Both the position numbers and the translations under genes were made by a program. Shown one piece after another: positions 26,813 through 34,833 of a stretch of DNA of 64,000 nucleotides. The notes under the pieces were generated by a model that worked only from the letters and a program-made list of their open reading frames with translations, was not told where the DNA came from and searched no databases. Origin of the DNA: Streptomyces sp. MZ04 (GTDB lineage: Bacteria > Actinomycetota > Actinomycetes > Streptomycetales > Streptomycetaceae); the NCBI RefSeq assembly GCF_004684775.1, contig NZ_SRIC01000011.1, positions 1 to 64,000 of the forward strand, written 5' to 3'. Within the stretch, counting starts at the first letter, position 1; the number at the start of each line of letters is the position of its first letter.

Positions 26813-26846
26813 GACAGGGGCCGGAACGTCTGTTCCGGCCCCTGTC
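26813..26846. terminator. Perfect 15-bp hairpin, bidirectional terminator
   Basis: GACAGGGGCCGGAAC (26813-26827) and GTTCCGGCCCCTGTC (26832-26846) pair perfectly around a 4-base loop. It lies between the convergent XRE and clpP genes, 26 bases after one stop and 10 after the other, and should end transcription from both sides. Confidence 0.85.
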
Positions 26847-26856
26847 AGGTGGAGTC

Positions 26857-27516
26857 TCAGACGACCCCGGCCCCGGCGATGGTCCGAGGCGAGATCACCT
26901 GGTCGACGAGGCCGTACGCCTTCGCCTCCTCGGCAGTGAAGATCTTGTCGCGCTCGACATCCGCGGCGACCTTCTCCACGTCCTGGCCGCAGTGCTCGGC
27001 CAGCATCCTCTCCATCAGCCGGCTCAGCCGCTCGATCTCGGCGGCCTGGATCTCCAGGTCGGACACCTGCCCCTGAGAACCCTGGCTTGACGGCTGGTGG
27101 ATGAGCACCCGGGCGCTGGGCAGTGCAAGGCGCTTACCCGGCGCCCCCGCCGCGAGAATGACCGCGGCCGCGGAGTTGGCCTGCCCCAGACAGACGGTCT
27201 GGACGTCGGGCTTCACGAACATCATCGTGTCGTAGATCGCGGTGAGTGCCGTGAACGAGCCGCCCGGCGAATTGATGTAGAGGGAGATGTCCCGGTCCGG
27301 GTCCATGGACTCCAGGCAGAGCATCTGCGCCATGATGTCGTTGGCCGAGGTGTCGTCCACCTGGCTGCCGAGGAAGATGACCCGCTCCTCGAAGAGCTTT
27401 CCGTACGGGTCGAATTCTCTCGTGCCCGACGAAGTGCGCTCGACAAAGTGCGGGACGACATAGCGGCTCTCTATGGGGAGCCCCCGGCCACCGCGGACGT
27501 CACCAGCTGATTTCAT
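26857..27516 (-). CDS. clpP: ClpP peptidase subunit (ClpP2-like), cluster-associated
   Basis: 219 residues, full length. The catalytic triad is intact: Ser in [10 protein letters not shown], His in VLIHQP, Asp in [20 protein letters not shown]. The stretch before the nucleophile reads GQANS, where housekeeping Streptomyces ClpP2 normally reads GQAAS (from memory), placing Asn next to the catalytic Ser. ATG 27516 has GGAGG nine bases upstream. It is the second gene of a clpP pair, 49 bases after the first. No clpX, tig or clgR neighbours are present, so this is not the housekeeping locus; within an NRPS cluster it is best explained as an inhibitor-resistant ClpP (inference). Confidence 0.9.
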   Translation of the reverse strand: MKSAGDVRGGRGLPIESRYVVPHFVERTSSGTREFDPYGKLFEERVIFLGSQVDDTSANDIMAQMLCLESMDPDRDISLYINSPGGSFTALTAIYDTMMFVKPDVQTVCLGQANSAAAVILAAGAPGKRLALPSARVLIHQPSSQGSQGQVSDLEIQAAEIERLSRLMERMLAEHCGQDVEKVAADVERDKIFTAEEAKAYGLVDQVISPRTIAGAGVV

Positions 27517-27565
27517 TAGGTCCGGCCTCCATGCACGGGAAGTGTTCAGGTCCACTGCGCTCGCG

Positions 27566-28219
27566 CTACGACTGTTCCGTGCGCGGGCCACCGGGCCGCA
27601 ACGTCGCATTGGCCTGCGGCATGATGTCGTCGATGAGCCCGTATTCCTTGGCTTCCGCCGGAGTGAACCAACGGTCCCGGTCCGAGTCCACGGTGATCTT
27701 CTCGGGCGTCTGACCCGAGTGATGCGCGATGAGTTCCGCCATCTCCCGCTTGGTCTGCCGCAGTTGCTCCGCGTAGATCTTCACGTCCGAGGCGGAACCG
27801 GCAAGACCGGCCGACGGCTGGTGCATGAGGATCCTGGTGTGCGGCAGCGAGAAACGCTTGCCGGGTGTTCCCGCGGTCAGCAGGAACTGACCCATGGAGG
27901 CGCAGAATCCCATGGCGATGGTGACGACGTCGTTCTTGATGTACTGCATCGTGTCGTACACCGCCATGCCGGCCATGACCGAGCCGCCGGGCGAGTTGAT
28001 GTACAGGTAGATGTCCTCGTCCGAGTCGGTGGCGAGGGTCAGCATCTGGGCCGTGATGTAATTCGCGATTTCATCATCGACCTCCTTGCCGAGAACGATG
28101 ATTCGGTCACTGAGCAGACGGCTGTAGACCTGGTCCCCGAACGGAACGTTTCCACCCTTTGGGCTGTAGGCCTGCGGCGCAGTCCGGAGCACCGGGTGGG
28201 TGAACTCTGCGTGACTCAT
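27566..28219 (-). CDS. clpP: ClpP peptidase subunit (ClpP1-like), cluster-associated
   Basis: 217 residues, full length, first gene of the pair. Landmarks: [20 protein letters not shown], the nucleophile segment [23 protein letters not shown] with the catalytic His, and [20 protein letters not shown] with the catalytic Asp. The residues before Ser are Phe-Cys-Ala; housekeeping homologues usually carry small residues such as Ala or Ser at the Cys position (from memory). AGGGG lies five bases before the ATG. It probably forms a hetero-tetradecamer with the neighbouring ClpP2-like subunit and with housekeeping Clp ATPases. Three 31-bp repeats upstream point to dedicated regulation. Confidence 0.9.
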   Translation of the reverse strand: MSHAEFTHPVLRTAPQAYSPKGGNVPFGDQVYSRLLSDRIIVLGKEVDDEIANYITAQMLTLATDSDEDIYLYINSPGGSVMAGMAVYDTMQYIKNDVVTIAMGFCASMGQFLLTAGTPGKRFSLPHTRILMHQPSAGLAGSASDVKIYAEQLRQTKREMAELIAHHSGQTPEKITVDSDRDRWFTPAEAKEYGLIDDIMPQANATLRPGGPRTEQS

Positions 28220-28272
28220 GTATTCCCCTGCTCTAATTCGAGTCCCCGCATATCAGGGACTTGCCGTCGAGT

Positions 28273-28358
28273 GGGCGATAAATGCACGTCGCCCCCTTTA
28301 AGCGAGTGATAGCTGTACGTCGGCCCCTTTAAGGGAGTGATAAATGCATCTCACTCCC
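28273..28358. promoter_or_regulatory. Three operator-like repeats at exact 31-bp spacing upstream of the clpP pair
   Basis: Cores TAAATGCACG (28279), TAGCTGTACG (28310) and TAAATGCATC (28341) recur every 31 bases. The first is framed by GGGCGA/TCGCCC, the last by the perfect 8-bp arms GGGAGTGA (28333-28340) and TCACTCCC (28351-28358). CCCCTTTAAG separates the units twice. They lie 54-140 bases upstream of clpP1, on one face of the helix (about three turns apart), which suits cooperative binding by a dimeric regulator. Confidence 0.65.
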
Positions 28359-28738
28359 TATACCTGACGACGCTAACACACCGCAGGGGCACTGCGAGTT
28401 GGGTATCGCGGCTCTTCGCTGAGAGCAAAGTTGAACCGGAAAACCGTGACCATTAGGGCGACTTGACCGTGCAGCGAACGCGGCCTGCAATACCACATTG
28501 GCCACCGCTGAACAGAGATCACTTTCAGCCAATGCTGCTGCGTGTGGCTCCCCGCCGCCTCCCGGGGTCAGGCCGCCCCGGCCGGCGGCGGCCGTCCGGC
28601 CGACTGCACGGGCACCGCTGAACCTGGCACCCGCGATACCACCATCCCGAAGTTCTGGATAGCGGAGGCGGACCGGTGAAGTGTGGGTCGGGCACGCCCG
28701 GCCCGAATACGACGCCCGGCCCGAATGAGGAGTTGCCG
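28359..28738. other. Intergenic region with a 15-bp direct repeat before the SDR gene
   Basis: No gene is supported. ACGCCCGGCCCGAAT occurs at 28694-28708 and again at 28712-28726, an 18-bp period ending just before the GAGGAG ribosome site. The rest probably contains the divergent promoters of the clpP pair and the SDR operon. Confidence 0.5.
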
Positions 28739-29479
28739 ATGCGGAAAAGGCTCGCAGTAGTCACCGGCGGAACAAAGGGAATCGGACTGAGCATCAGCCG
28801 CAGGCTGGTGGCCATCGGGTACCAGGTCGTCGCCCCGTACCGCCATGACCAGGATTCCGCCGAGCGGGCCGCAAAGGAACTGGGCGAGGGCTTCACGGCA
28901 GTGCAGGCGGACCTTGCGGACAAGGACGAAGTCGCCCGGATATCCGACCTTCTGCTGTCCCGGTACGGCACTCCTCACGTACTCGTCAACAATGCCGGGC
29001 GCAATATCGACCGGCCGTTCCTCGAGATGTCCGACTCGGACTGGGATCAGGTCATCGAGGCGAATCTGTCCGCACCCTTCTACCTCACACGGGCGCTGGC
29101 CCCGGCCATGATGGAGGGGGACGGCGGGAGCGTGGTCAACGTGGCCGCCACCACCGGCATCCGGCCGCGCCGGAACGGCGCCAACTACTGCGCGAGCAAG
29201 GCCGGCCTGCTGCACCTCACCAAGTGCCTCGCGCTGGAGCTCGCGCCAAGGATCCGGGTGAACTCGCTCATCCCCGGAATGATCGACACCGAAGAGATGA
29301 ACACCCGGTTCCGCACGGATGAACCGGACTTCCGCGACCGGCTCCTCGCCGAGATCCCGCAGGGGCGCATCGGCAGTCCGGAATCGATGGCCGACGCACT
29401 GGAGTTCCTGGTGAGCGACAAGGCCTCGTACATCACCGGGCAGAAGATCATCGTAGACGGCGGGCAATTCATGTGGTGA
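28739..29479 (+). CDS. Short-chain dehydrogenase/reductase (FabG-like) of the cluster
   Basis: 246 residues, classical SDR. TGGTKGIG near residue 10 binds NADP(H), NNAGRN marks the NAG motif, and the catalytic Ser-Tyr-Lys appears as VAATTGI (the Ser position is replaced by Thr), then NYCASKAGL. The end is QKIIVDGGQFMW. GAGGAG stands six bases before the ATG. It opens the plus-strand operon of SDR, SIS protein and 2-oxoacid dehydrogenase. A role in reducing a beta-keto group of the acyl starter or of the NRPS product is possible; the sequence alone does not say which. Confidence 0.85.
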   Translation: MRKRLAVVTGGTKGIGLSISRRLVAIGYQVVAPYRHDQDSAERAAKELGEGFTAVQADLADKDEVARISDLLLSRYGTPHVLVNNAGRNIDRPFLEMSDSDWDQVIEANLSAPFYLTRALAPAMMEGDGGSVVNVAATTGIRPRRNGANYCASKAGLLHLTKCLALELAPRIRVNSLIPGMIDTEEMNTRFRTDEPDFRDRLLAEIPQGRIGSPESMADALEFLVSDKASYITGQKIIVDGGQFMW

Positions 29480-29553
29480 CGGCGGCACAACCCGCCGTTC
29501 CGAGCAGTACGGCCAAGCCCCCCTCCTATCCGCCGCACCGGAAGGTGAACCGC

Positions 29554-30666
29554 ATGCAGTCGCGTATGGACCGCTACCAGAGCTTTCTCGTGAACGAATA
29601 CCGGAAGGGCTTCCTCAAGCCCGAGGAATACTCGCTCGACGAGGTCACCGACGACCTTCGGCTCAAGATGAGGTCAGGGAAGTTCAAGCGGGTCGTCTTC
29701 ACCGGAATGGGATGCTCCGCGATCGTCTCCGACGTGGTCGCGGCGTTCTTCAACTCCATGGACTCCGGACTGGAGTTCCACGTACTCAACGACTACGACC
29801 ACCGGTATCTGATGCCGCGCTCCGTCATGGAGGACGAGGCGACCCTCATCATCGTCAGCTCCTACAGCGGCCACTCGAACGAACCTGTGCACGTCTTCCA
29901 CAACCTCGCCGACGCCCACGACCGGATGCTGCTGCTGACCTCGGGCGGCCGTCTCGGCGAACTGGGGCGCGAGGCCGGGGTGTCGATCGCGCGGTGGGAG
30001 CTGAGCGAGCCGGACCGGGAGTACCCGCTGTTCCACGTCGGGCAGTACTTCGCGATTCTGCTGGACATGTTCCTCGGCCTGGGTCTTATCGACGAGGACC
30101 ACCGCGAGGAGGTCAGCCGGCTCCCCGGTCACCTGGACACCGACTTCACCGACACCCACCGGCAGTTGGCCCGCACCCTGGCCGAGCGCAGCCAGGACGC
30201 CAACGTCATCATGCTGGCCTCCCCCAAGTGGCACGAGAGCCTGCTCAAGCTCGCCAAGATGCACCTCAACGAGATCGCGATGGTCCCGGCCGCGCGGAAC
30301 TTTTTCCACGAGTTCTGCCACAGCGAGGTCGCCACCCTCTCCGACCCGGTCCGCAAACACAGCGTGGTGATCTTCGAGGACGACGACGAGGACGCGTACA
30401 CCAAGGCCAAGACGGACAACCTCGTCGCACTCCTCACCAGCGACCGCCCGGAGAACCGGAACATCGAGGTCACCCGGGTCGCGCTCACCGAACCCACCTT
30501 CATGCGGAAGTACTTCACCGCGCTGGAGCTCGTCCAGTACATGACGCTGGATCTCGGCCGGGCCCGTGAGACCGCCTCGCGCGAGCTGATATCGGAGGCC
30601 GCGGGCAACCCCTGGTACCACGGCGACACCATTCGCTCCGAGGAGGCCGGCCGCCAGGACCGGTGA
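29554..30666 (+). CDS. SIS-domain protein (phosphosugar isomerase/phosphoglucose-isomerase-like)
   Basis: 370 residues from ATG 29554, which has GGAAGG eight bases upstream; GTGs at 29473 and 29476 would overlap the SDR stop. Two SIS-like halves are visible: FKRVVFTGMGCSAIVSDVV and LIIVSSYSGHSNEPVHVFHN early, then ANVIMLASPKWHESLLKLA and a conserved NEIAMVPAARNFFHEF, as in bacterial PGI/PMI-type enzymes. Such enzymes isomerise sugar phosphates, but the only sugar-related gene here is this one, so the natural role in the cluster is unclear. It could supply a precursor or act on a phosphorylated intermediate. Confidence 0.75.
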   Translation: MQSRMDRYQSFLVNEYRKGFLKPEEYSLDEVTDDLRLKMRSGKFKRVVFTGMGCSAIVSDVVAAFFNSMDSGLEFHVLNDYDHRYLMPRSVMEDEATLIIVSSYSGHSNEPVHVFHNLADAHDRMLLLTSGGRLGELGREAGVSIARWELSEPDREYPLFHVGQYFAILLDMFLGLGLIDEDHREEVSRLPGHLDTDFTDTHRQLARTLAERSQDANVIMLASPKWHESLLKLAKMHLNEIAMVPAARNFFHEFCHSEVATLSDPVRKHSVVIFEDDDEDAYTKAKTDNLVALLTSDRPENRNIEVTRVALTEPTFMRKYFTALELVQYMTLDLGRARETASRELISEAAGNPWYHGDTIRSEEAGRQDR

Positions 30667-30711
30667 CCCCGCCTGCACGGACTCGCCGGTACCGACTACC
30701 GAGGGATGCCC

Positions 30712-31809
30712 ATGAAGGCCACGACCGCCCTGCCCGATCTGGAATCCGTCCTCGCACCCCTCGCCCTCATGTCTCCCGAGGGCGTCCCCGTGGCCGAGCC
30801 GCCGTTCGACGTGTCCCTCACGCCGGAGGAACTGACCGGGCTCTACGAGTGGATGTTCCTCACCCGCGCCCTGGACGAGGAGTTCATCCATCTGCAGCGG
30901 CAGGGGCAGCTGGCGCTGTACCCGTCGTGCCGGGGCCAGGAGGCGGCCCAGATCGGCTGCGCCGCCGCACTCCGCGCCGACGACTGGCTCTTCCCGCAAT
31001 ACCGTGAGCTGGGGATGTTCCTGTGGCGCGGGATACCCGCCGCCGGGGTCGGCGCCGTCTGGCGCGGCACCTGGCACGGCGGCGGATGGGGCTTCACCGA
31101 ACACGCCTGCGCCCCGCTGAGCATCCCCATCGGCACCCAGGCACTGCACGCGGTGGGTGCCGCGATGGCGGCGCCGCTGCGCGGTGAGGACAGCCTGGCC
31201 GTCGCCCTGATCGGCGACGGGGCCACGAGCGAGGGCGACGTGCACGAAGCGCTGAACTTCGCTGCCGTCACCTCCGCCCCGTGCCTCTTCTACGTACAGA
31301 ACAACCAGTGGGCGATCTCCGTGCCGCTGTCCGAACAGACCCGCGCCCCCTCGCTGGCACACAAGGCGGTGGGGTACGGCATGCCGGGGGTGCGGGTGGA
31401 CGGCAACGACGTGCTCGCCTGTTACGCCGTGACCGAGCAGGCAGCCCGCCGGGCCAGGGAGGGCGGCGGCCCCACGCTCATCGAGGCGGTCACCTACCGC
31501 ATGGCGCCGCACACCACGGCGGACGATCCGTCCCGTTACCGCTCCCAGGAGGAGGTGGACCACTGGGCCGCCCTCGACCCGCTGCCGCGCTTCCGCCGCT
31601 ACCTCACCCACCGGGACCTGTGGCGCGCGGAGACCGAGGAACGGGTGCGGGCGCGGGCCGAGCAGATGTGCGCCGAGCTGCGCGATGGTGTCTTCGACGC
31701 GCCGGACGTGGCCCCTTCGGAGCTGTTCGCCCACGTACTCAAGGAGCAGACACCCGAACTGCGGGAGCAGGCCGCCCAGTTGCGCGCCGAGCTGGCCCGG
31801 GAGGAGTGA
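30712..31809 (+). CDS. 2-oxoacid dehydrogenase E1 component, alpha subunit
   Basis: 365 residues. LYEWMFLTRALDEEFIHLQR opens the domain and the thiamine diphosphate motif runs from GDGATSEGDVHEALNFAA to QNNQWAIS (GDG...NN). The sequence fits the E1 alpha of branched-chain or acetoin/pyruvate-type complexes. GAGGG is six bases before ATG 30712; the ATG at 30706 is too close to it. With E1 beta and E2 just downstream it would decarboxylate a 2-oxo acid and pass the acyl group to lipoate. Confidence 0.88.
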   Translation: MKATTALPDLESVLAPLALMSPEGVPVAEPPFDVSLTPEELTGLYEWMFLTRALDEEFIHLQRQGQLALYPSCRGQEAAQIGCAAALRADDWLFPQYRELGMFLWRGIPAAGVGAVWRGTWHGGGWGFTEHACAPLSIPIGTQALHAVGAAMAAPLRGEDSLAVALIGDGATSEGDVHEALNFAAVTSAPCLFYVQNNQWAISVPLSEQTRAPSLAHKAVGYGMPGVRVDGNDVLACYAVTEQAARRAREGGGPTLIEAVTYRMAPHTTADDPSRYRSQEEVDHWAALDPLPRFRRYLTHRDLWRAETEERVRARAEQMCAELRDGVFDAPDVAPSELFAHVLKEQTPELREQAAQLRAELAREE

Positions 31810-31813
31810 CCGC

Positions 31814-32797
31814 GTGGCAGAGACCATGGTGGAAGCGATCAACACGGCACTGCGCGAGGCCATGGCCGAGGACGACCGGGTGGTGGTCTTCGGCCAGGAC
31901 GTCGCGCGCCAGGGCGGCGTCTTCCGGGTGACAGAAGGGCTGGCCGAGCGGTTCGGCCCGCGGCGCTGCTTCGACACACCGCTGGCCGAATCGGCCATCG
32001 TGGGCGTGGCGTTGGGGATGGCGCTGCGCGGGATGCGGCCGGTGCCGGAGATCCAGTTCGACGGCTTCACCTATCCGGCGTTCGACCAGATCGTCAGCCA
32101 TCTGGCCAAGTACCGCAATCGCACCCGCGGGGCGCTCGAGGTGCCGGTGACCATCCGCGTCCCGTCCTTCGGGGGGATCGGCGCGGCCGAGCACCACTCG
32201 GAGTCCACCGAGGCGTACTGGGCGCACACCCCCGGGCTGCGCGTGGTGGCCCCCGGCACGAGCGCCGACGCGCACGATCTGCTCCGCCAGGCCATCGAGT
32301 GCGACGACCCGGTGCTGTTCCTGGAGCCCAAGCGGCGCTACTGGGAAACCGGCGATCCGGCCGGCTCGCAAGGCGCTGTGGACCTGGGCCGCGCCGTGGT
32401 CCGCCGCGGGGGCGCGGACGTGACGGTGGTGTCGTACGGCGGCACCGTCGGCGTCGCTCTGGAGGCGGCGGAAGTGGCCAAGCGGGAGCACGACTGGGAG
32501 CTGGAGGTGCTGGACCTGCGGTCACTGGCACCGCTCGACTTCCCCACCATCGCCGCCTCCGTCTCCCGGACCGGCCGCTGCGTCGTCCTGCACGAGGGTC
32601 CGCGCACGCTGGGCCTCGGCGCGGAGATCGCGGCCCGCGTCCAGGAGGAACTGTTCTGGGACCTGCAAGCTCCGGTGCTGCGCGTCACCGGATTCGACAC
32701 CCCCTACCCGCCCGCGCGATGGGAGAAGGCATGGCTACCTCACGTGGACAGACTCCTTGACAGCATCGACCGCTCCTTCGGGTACGCCCATGACTGA
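31814..32797 (+). CDS. 2-oxoacid dehydrogenase E1 component, beta subunit
   Basis: 327 residues, normal for E1 beta. Conserved segments are MVEAINTALREAMAEDDRVVV, FGQDVARQGGVFRVTEGL, TPLAESAIVGVALGMALRG and PVTIRVPSFGGIG. Start is GTG 31814, four bases after the alpha-subunit stop, with GGAGG overlapping the end of that gene. The stop overlaps the E2 start by eight bases. The trio is thus a single translational unit. Confidence 0.88.
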   Translation: MAETMVEAINTALREAMAEDDRVVVFGQDVARQGGVFRVTEGLAERFGPRRCFDTPLAESAIVGVALGMALRGMRPVPEIQFDGFTYPAFDQIVSHLAKYRNRTRGALEVPVTIRVPSFGGIGAAEHHSESTEAYWAHTPGLRVVAPGTSADAHDLLRQAIECDDPVLFLEPKRRYWETGDPAGSQGAVDLGRAVVRRGGADVTVVSYGGTVGVALEAAEVAKREHDWELEVLDLRSLAPLDFPTIAASVSRTGRCVVLHEGPRTLGLGAEIAARVQEELFWDLQAPVLRVTGFDTPYPPARWEKAWLPHVDRLLDSIDRSFGYAHD

Positions 32798-34076
32798 CGA
32801 CACGGTGCGGGATTTCCCGGTGCCCGACCTGGGCGAGGGGCTTGCGGACGCGACCGTCGTCGCATGGCTCGTGGAGCCCGGCGACTCCGTCACCGTCAAC
32901 CAGCCGCTGTGCTCACTGGAGACGGCCAAGGCCGAGGTGGAGATCCCCTCCCCGTTCGCGGGAGCGGTGCTGGAGCGGCGGGGCGAGCCGGGCGAGACCC
33001 TCGCGGTGGGCACCCTGCTGGTCCGCATCGACACCGCACCGGCGGGCAGTGGCGCCGGGGCCAAAGAGCCGGCGCCGGCGCCGACGCCGGTACTGGTCGG
33101 CTACGGCACCCGGGACGGCCGGGACTCCACAGGCAGCACCCGCCGCACCGTCACACGACGCCCCGCGCCCCGCCGGGCAGGAGCGGCCACCGCGACGGAG
33201 ACCGATGATCGCCCCCGCGCCAAACCGCCGGTACGACAGCTCGCCCGCAGGCTCGGCGTGAATCTGGATGTGCTCGGCCAGGGTTCGGGACCGGACGGCG
33301 TCATCACCCGTGCCGATGTGCAGGCGGCCGCCGCTGCTCCCACGGGCGGCGACGCGGCCCCGACGGACGCTCCGCTGCGCGGCGCAAGGGCACGGGCGGC
33401 AGAGCGGATGGCCACTTCCCGCCAGGAGATCCCGGACGCACACTGCTCCGTCGTCGCGGACTTCTCCCGCCTACTGGCCCTCCGTGACCGGCTGCGGGCG
33501 GATGCCGGAGCGGGTGTCCGGGCAGCGGCCGGAGCGGAGGAGGCCACGCCGTTCGCGCTGCTGCTGCGACTCCTGACGCTTGCCCTTCAGGAGCATCCAC
33601 GCCTCAACTCCACGTTCGTCAAGGAGCCTCCGGCGGTCCGCACACACCCGGCCATCCATCTCGGCATCGGCACCGCCACCCCGCGCGGCCTGATGGTCCC
33701 GGTCATCCGGCACGCCGAGCGGCTCTCCACGGCCCAGCTCGCCGCGGAGCTGTCCCGCCTCGTGACCACCGCCAGGTCCGGCTCACTGACCCCCGGCGAG
33801 TTGACCGGCTCAACCTTCACAGTCTCCAACTTCGGCGCCTTGGGCGTCGACGAGGGTGTTCCGGTCATCAACCCCCCGGAGGCGGCGATCCTCGGCGTGG
33901 GAGCGGTCAAGAACCGCCCGCACGTGACCGACGACGACCGTCTCGTCGTACGCCCGACGGCCACACTCACCTGCGCCTTCGACCACCGGGTGTGCGACGG
34001 CGCAGAGGCGGCCGCGTTCCTCACCTGCCTGCGCGATCTGGTGGAGTCCCCGGAGGCGCCGCTTCTGTGGCGGTGA
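32790..34076 (+). CDS. Dihydrolipoamide acyltransferase (E2)
   Basis: 428 residues with all E2 parts: a lipoyl domain (1-80) with the acceptor Lys in ETAKAEVE, an Ala/Pro-rich linker, an E1/E3-binding domain near 145-180 (PPVRQLARRLGVNLDVLGQG), and the catalytic domain ending with FDHRVCDGAEAA, whose His and Asp form the HxxxDG active site. It transfers the acyl group from lipoate to CoA. No E3 gene is present in the window, so the housekeeping dihydrolipoyl dehydrogenase would be shared. The complex probably makes a branched or otherwise special acyl-CoA for the starter C domain of the NRPS (inference). Confidence 0.88.
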   Translation: MTDDTVRDFPVPDLGEGLADATVVAWLVEPGDSVTVNQPLCSLETAKAEVEIPSPFAGAVLERRGEPGETLAVGTLLVRIDTAPAGSGAGAKEPAPAPTPVLVGYGTRDGRDSTGSTRRTVTRRPAPRRAGAATATETDDRPRAKPPVRQLARRLGVNLDVLGQGSGPDGVITRADVQAAAAAPTGGDAAPTDAPLRGARARAAERMATSRQEIPDAHCSVVADFSRLLALRDRLRADAGAGVRAAAGAEEATPFALLLRLLTLALQEHPRLNSTFVKEPPAVRTHPAIHLGIGTATPRGLMVPVIRHAERLSTAQLAAELSRLVTTARSGSLTPGELTGSTFTVSNFGALGVDEGVPVINPPEAAILGVGAVKNRPHVTDDDRLVVRPTATLTCAFDHRVCDGAEAAAFLTCLRDLVESPEAPLLWR

Positions 34077-34119
34077 GGAGCGCCGAGGTACCCGGCAGAT
34101 TCCCCGGCCAGAGCGCCGA

Positions 34120-34791
34120 TCAGCCGCTGACCGTGCGCAGAAAGTGATCGGCGTCCTCCGGCTCGCCCAGGCGCCCCACCTCCAGCCAGGAACCGTCGGC
34201 GAAGCAGAGCCGGAAGGTGGCGTACCCGCGCGGCTGGCCCGCCTCGCCCTCGATACGGGCCTGGTCAAGGGCGAACTCCTTGACGATCCGGAAGTCGTCG
34301 GCCTTGGTCGGCGACAGCCGTCGGCGAGGGGACGCGGCCAGGCAAATGCGGTCGCGGGCCAGCATGACGAGACGCTTGGGGCTCGGCGAGTGTCCGTACC
34401 AGCGCAACAGCAGCTGGCCCGCGGTCAGATTCCAGTCACCGTCGAAGACACCGGTGCTCTCAGGGGAGGGGCCGCGCCCGGAGCCCTGTGCTTCGGGCGC
34501 GGTCCGCGACGATCCGGTCCGACGGCCACGGCTCCGCCCCGGCGACAGCGACTGGTCCAGCATGCGCCCGAGTGTGTCGATCAGGATCACCGGCACTACC
34601 ACGAAGCAGAACACCACGGCCCCCACGTACACCAACCAGTGGTGGCGCGATTTCAGGCGTCCCTTACCAGCTGCGCGATGAACGTCCTTGGGTGGGGTGG
34701 GAATGCGCTTGTGGATCTCACACCAGACCAGGGCCACCGGCTCCTCACCCAGAATCTTCCGCACCCGCCGCTGCACCCGCCGCTTCGCCAT
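34120..34791 (-). CDS. Single-pass membrane protein of unknown function
   Basis: 223 residues. A basic N-terminus (MAKRRVQRRVRKILG) is followed by one membrane helix near 55-75 (HWLVYVGAVVFCFVVVPVIL), a Ser/Arg/Gly-rich stretch, then a soluble domain with WNLTAGQLLLRWYG, RLVMLARDRICLAA and FRLCFADGSWLEVG. The C-terminal part resembles a small beta-rich, PH-like regulator domain, but I cannot name it. AGGA is about eight bases before the start at 34791; a start 42 bases upstream is also open. It ends 43 bases after the cluster's E2 gene, convergent with it, and probably marks the cluster edge. Confidence 0.7.
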   Translation of the reverse strand: MAKRRVQRRVRKILGEEPVALVWCEIHKRIPTPPKDVHRAAGKGRLKSRHHWLVYVGAVVFCFVVVPVILIDTLGRMLDQSLSPGRSRGRRTGSSRTAPEAQGSGRGPSPESTGVFDGDWNLTAGQLLLRWYGHSPSPKRLVMLARDRICLAASPRRRLSPTKADDFRIVKEFALDQARIEGEAGQPRGYATFRLCFADGSWLEVGRLGEPEDADHFLRTVSG

Positions 34792-34833
34792 GCCGAAGAT
34801 CCTACTGACTGACCCACGAAAGCCCCGGTCCAC

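Noticed and set aside
26857-28219. ClpP pair as the housekeeping clpP1P2 locus
   Set aside because: No clpX, tig or clgR neighbours, and the pair lies inside an NRPS cluster with unusual upstream repeats. Final proof needs the rest of the genome.
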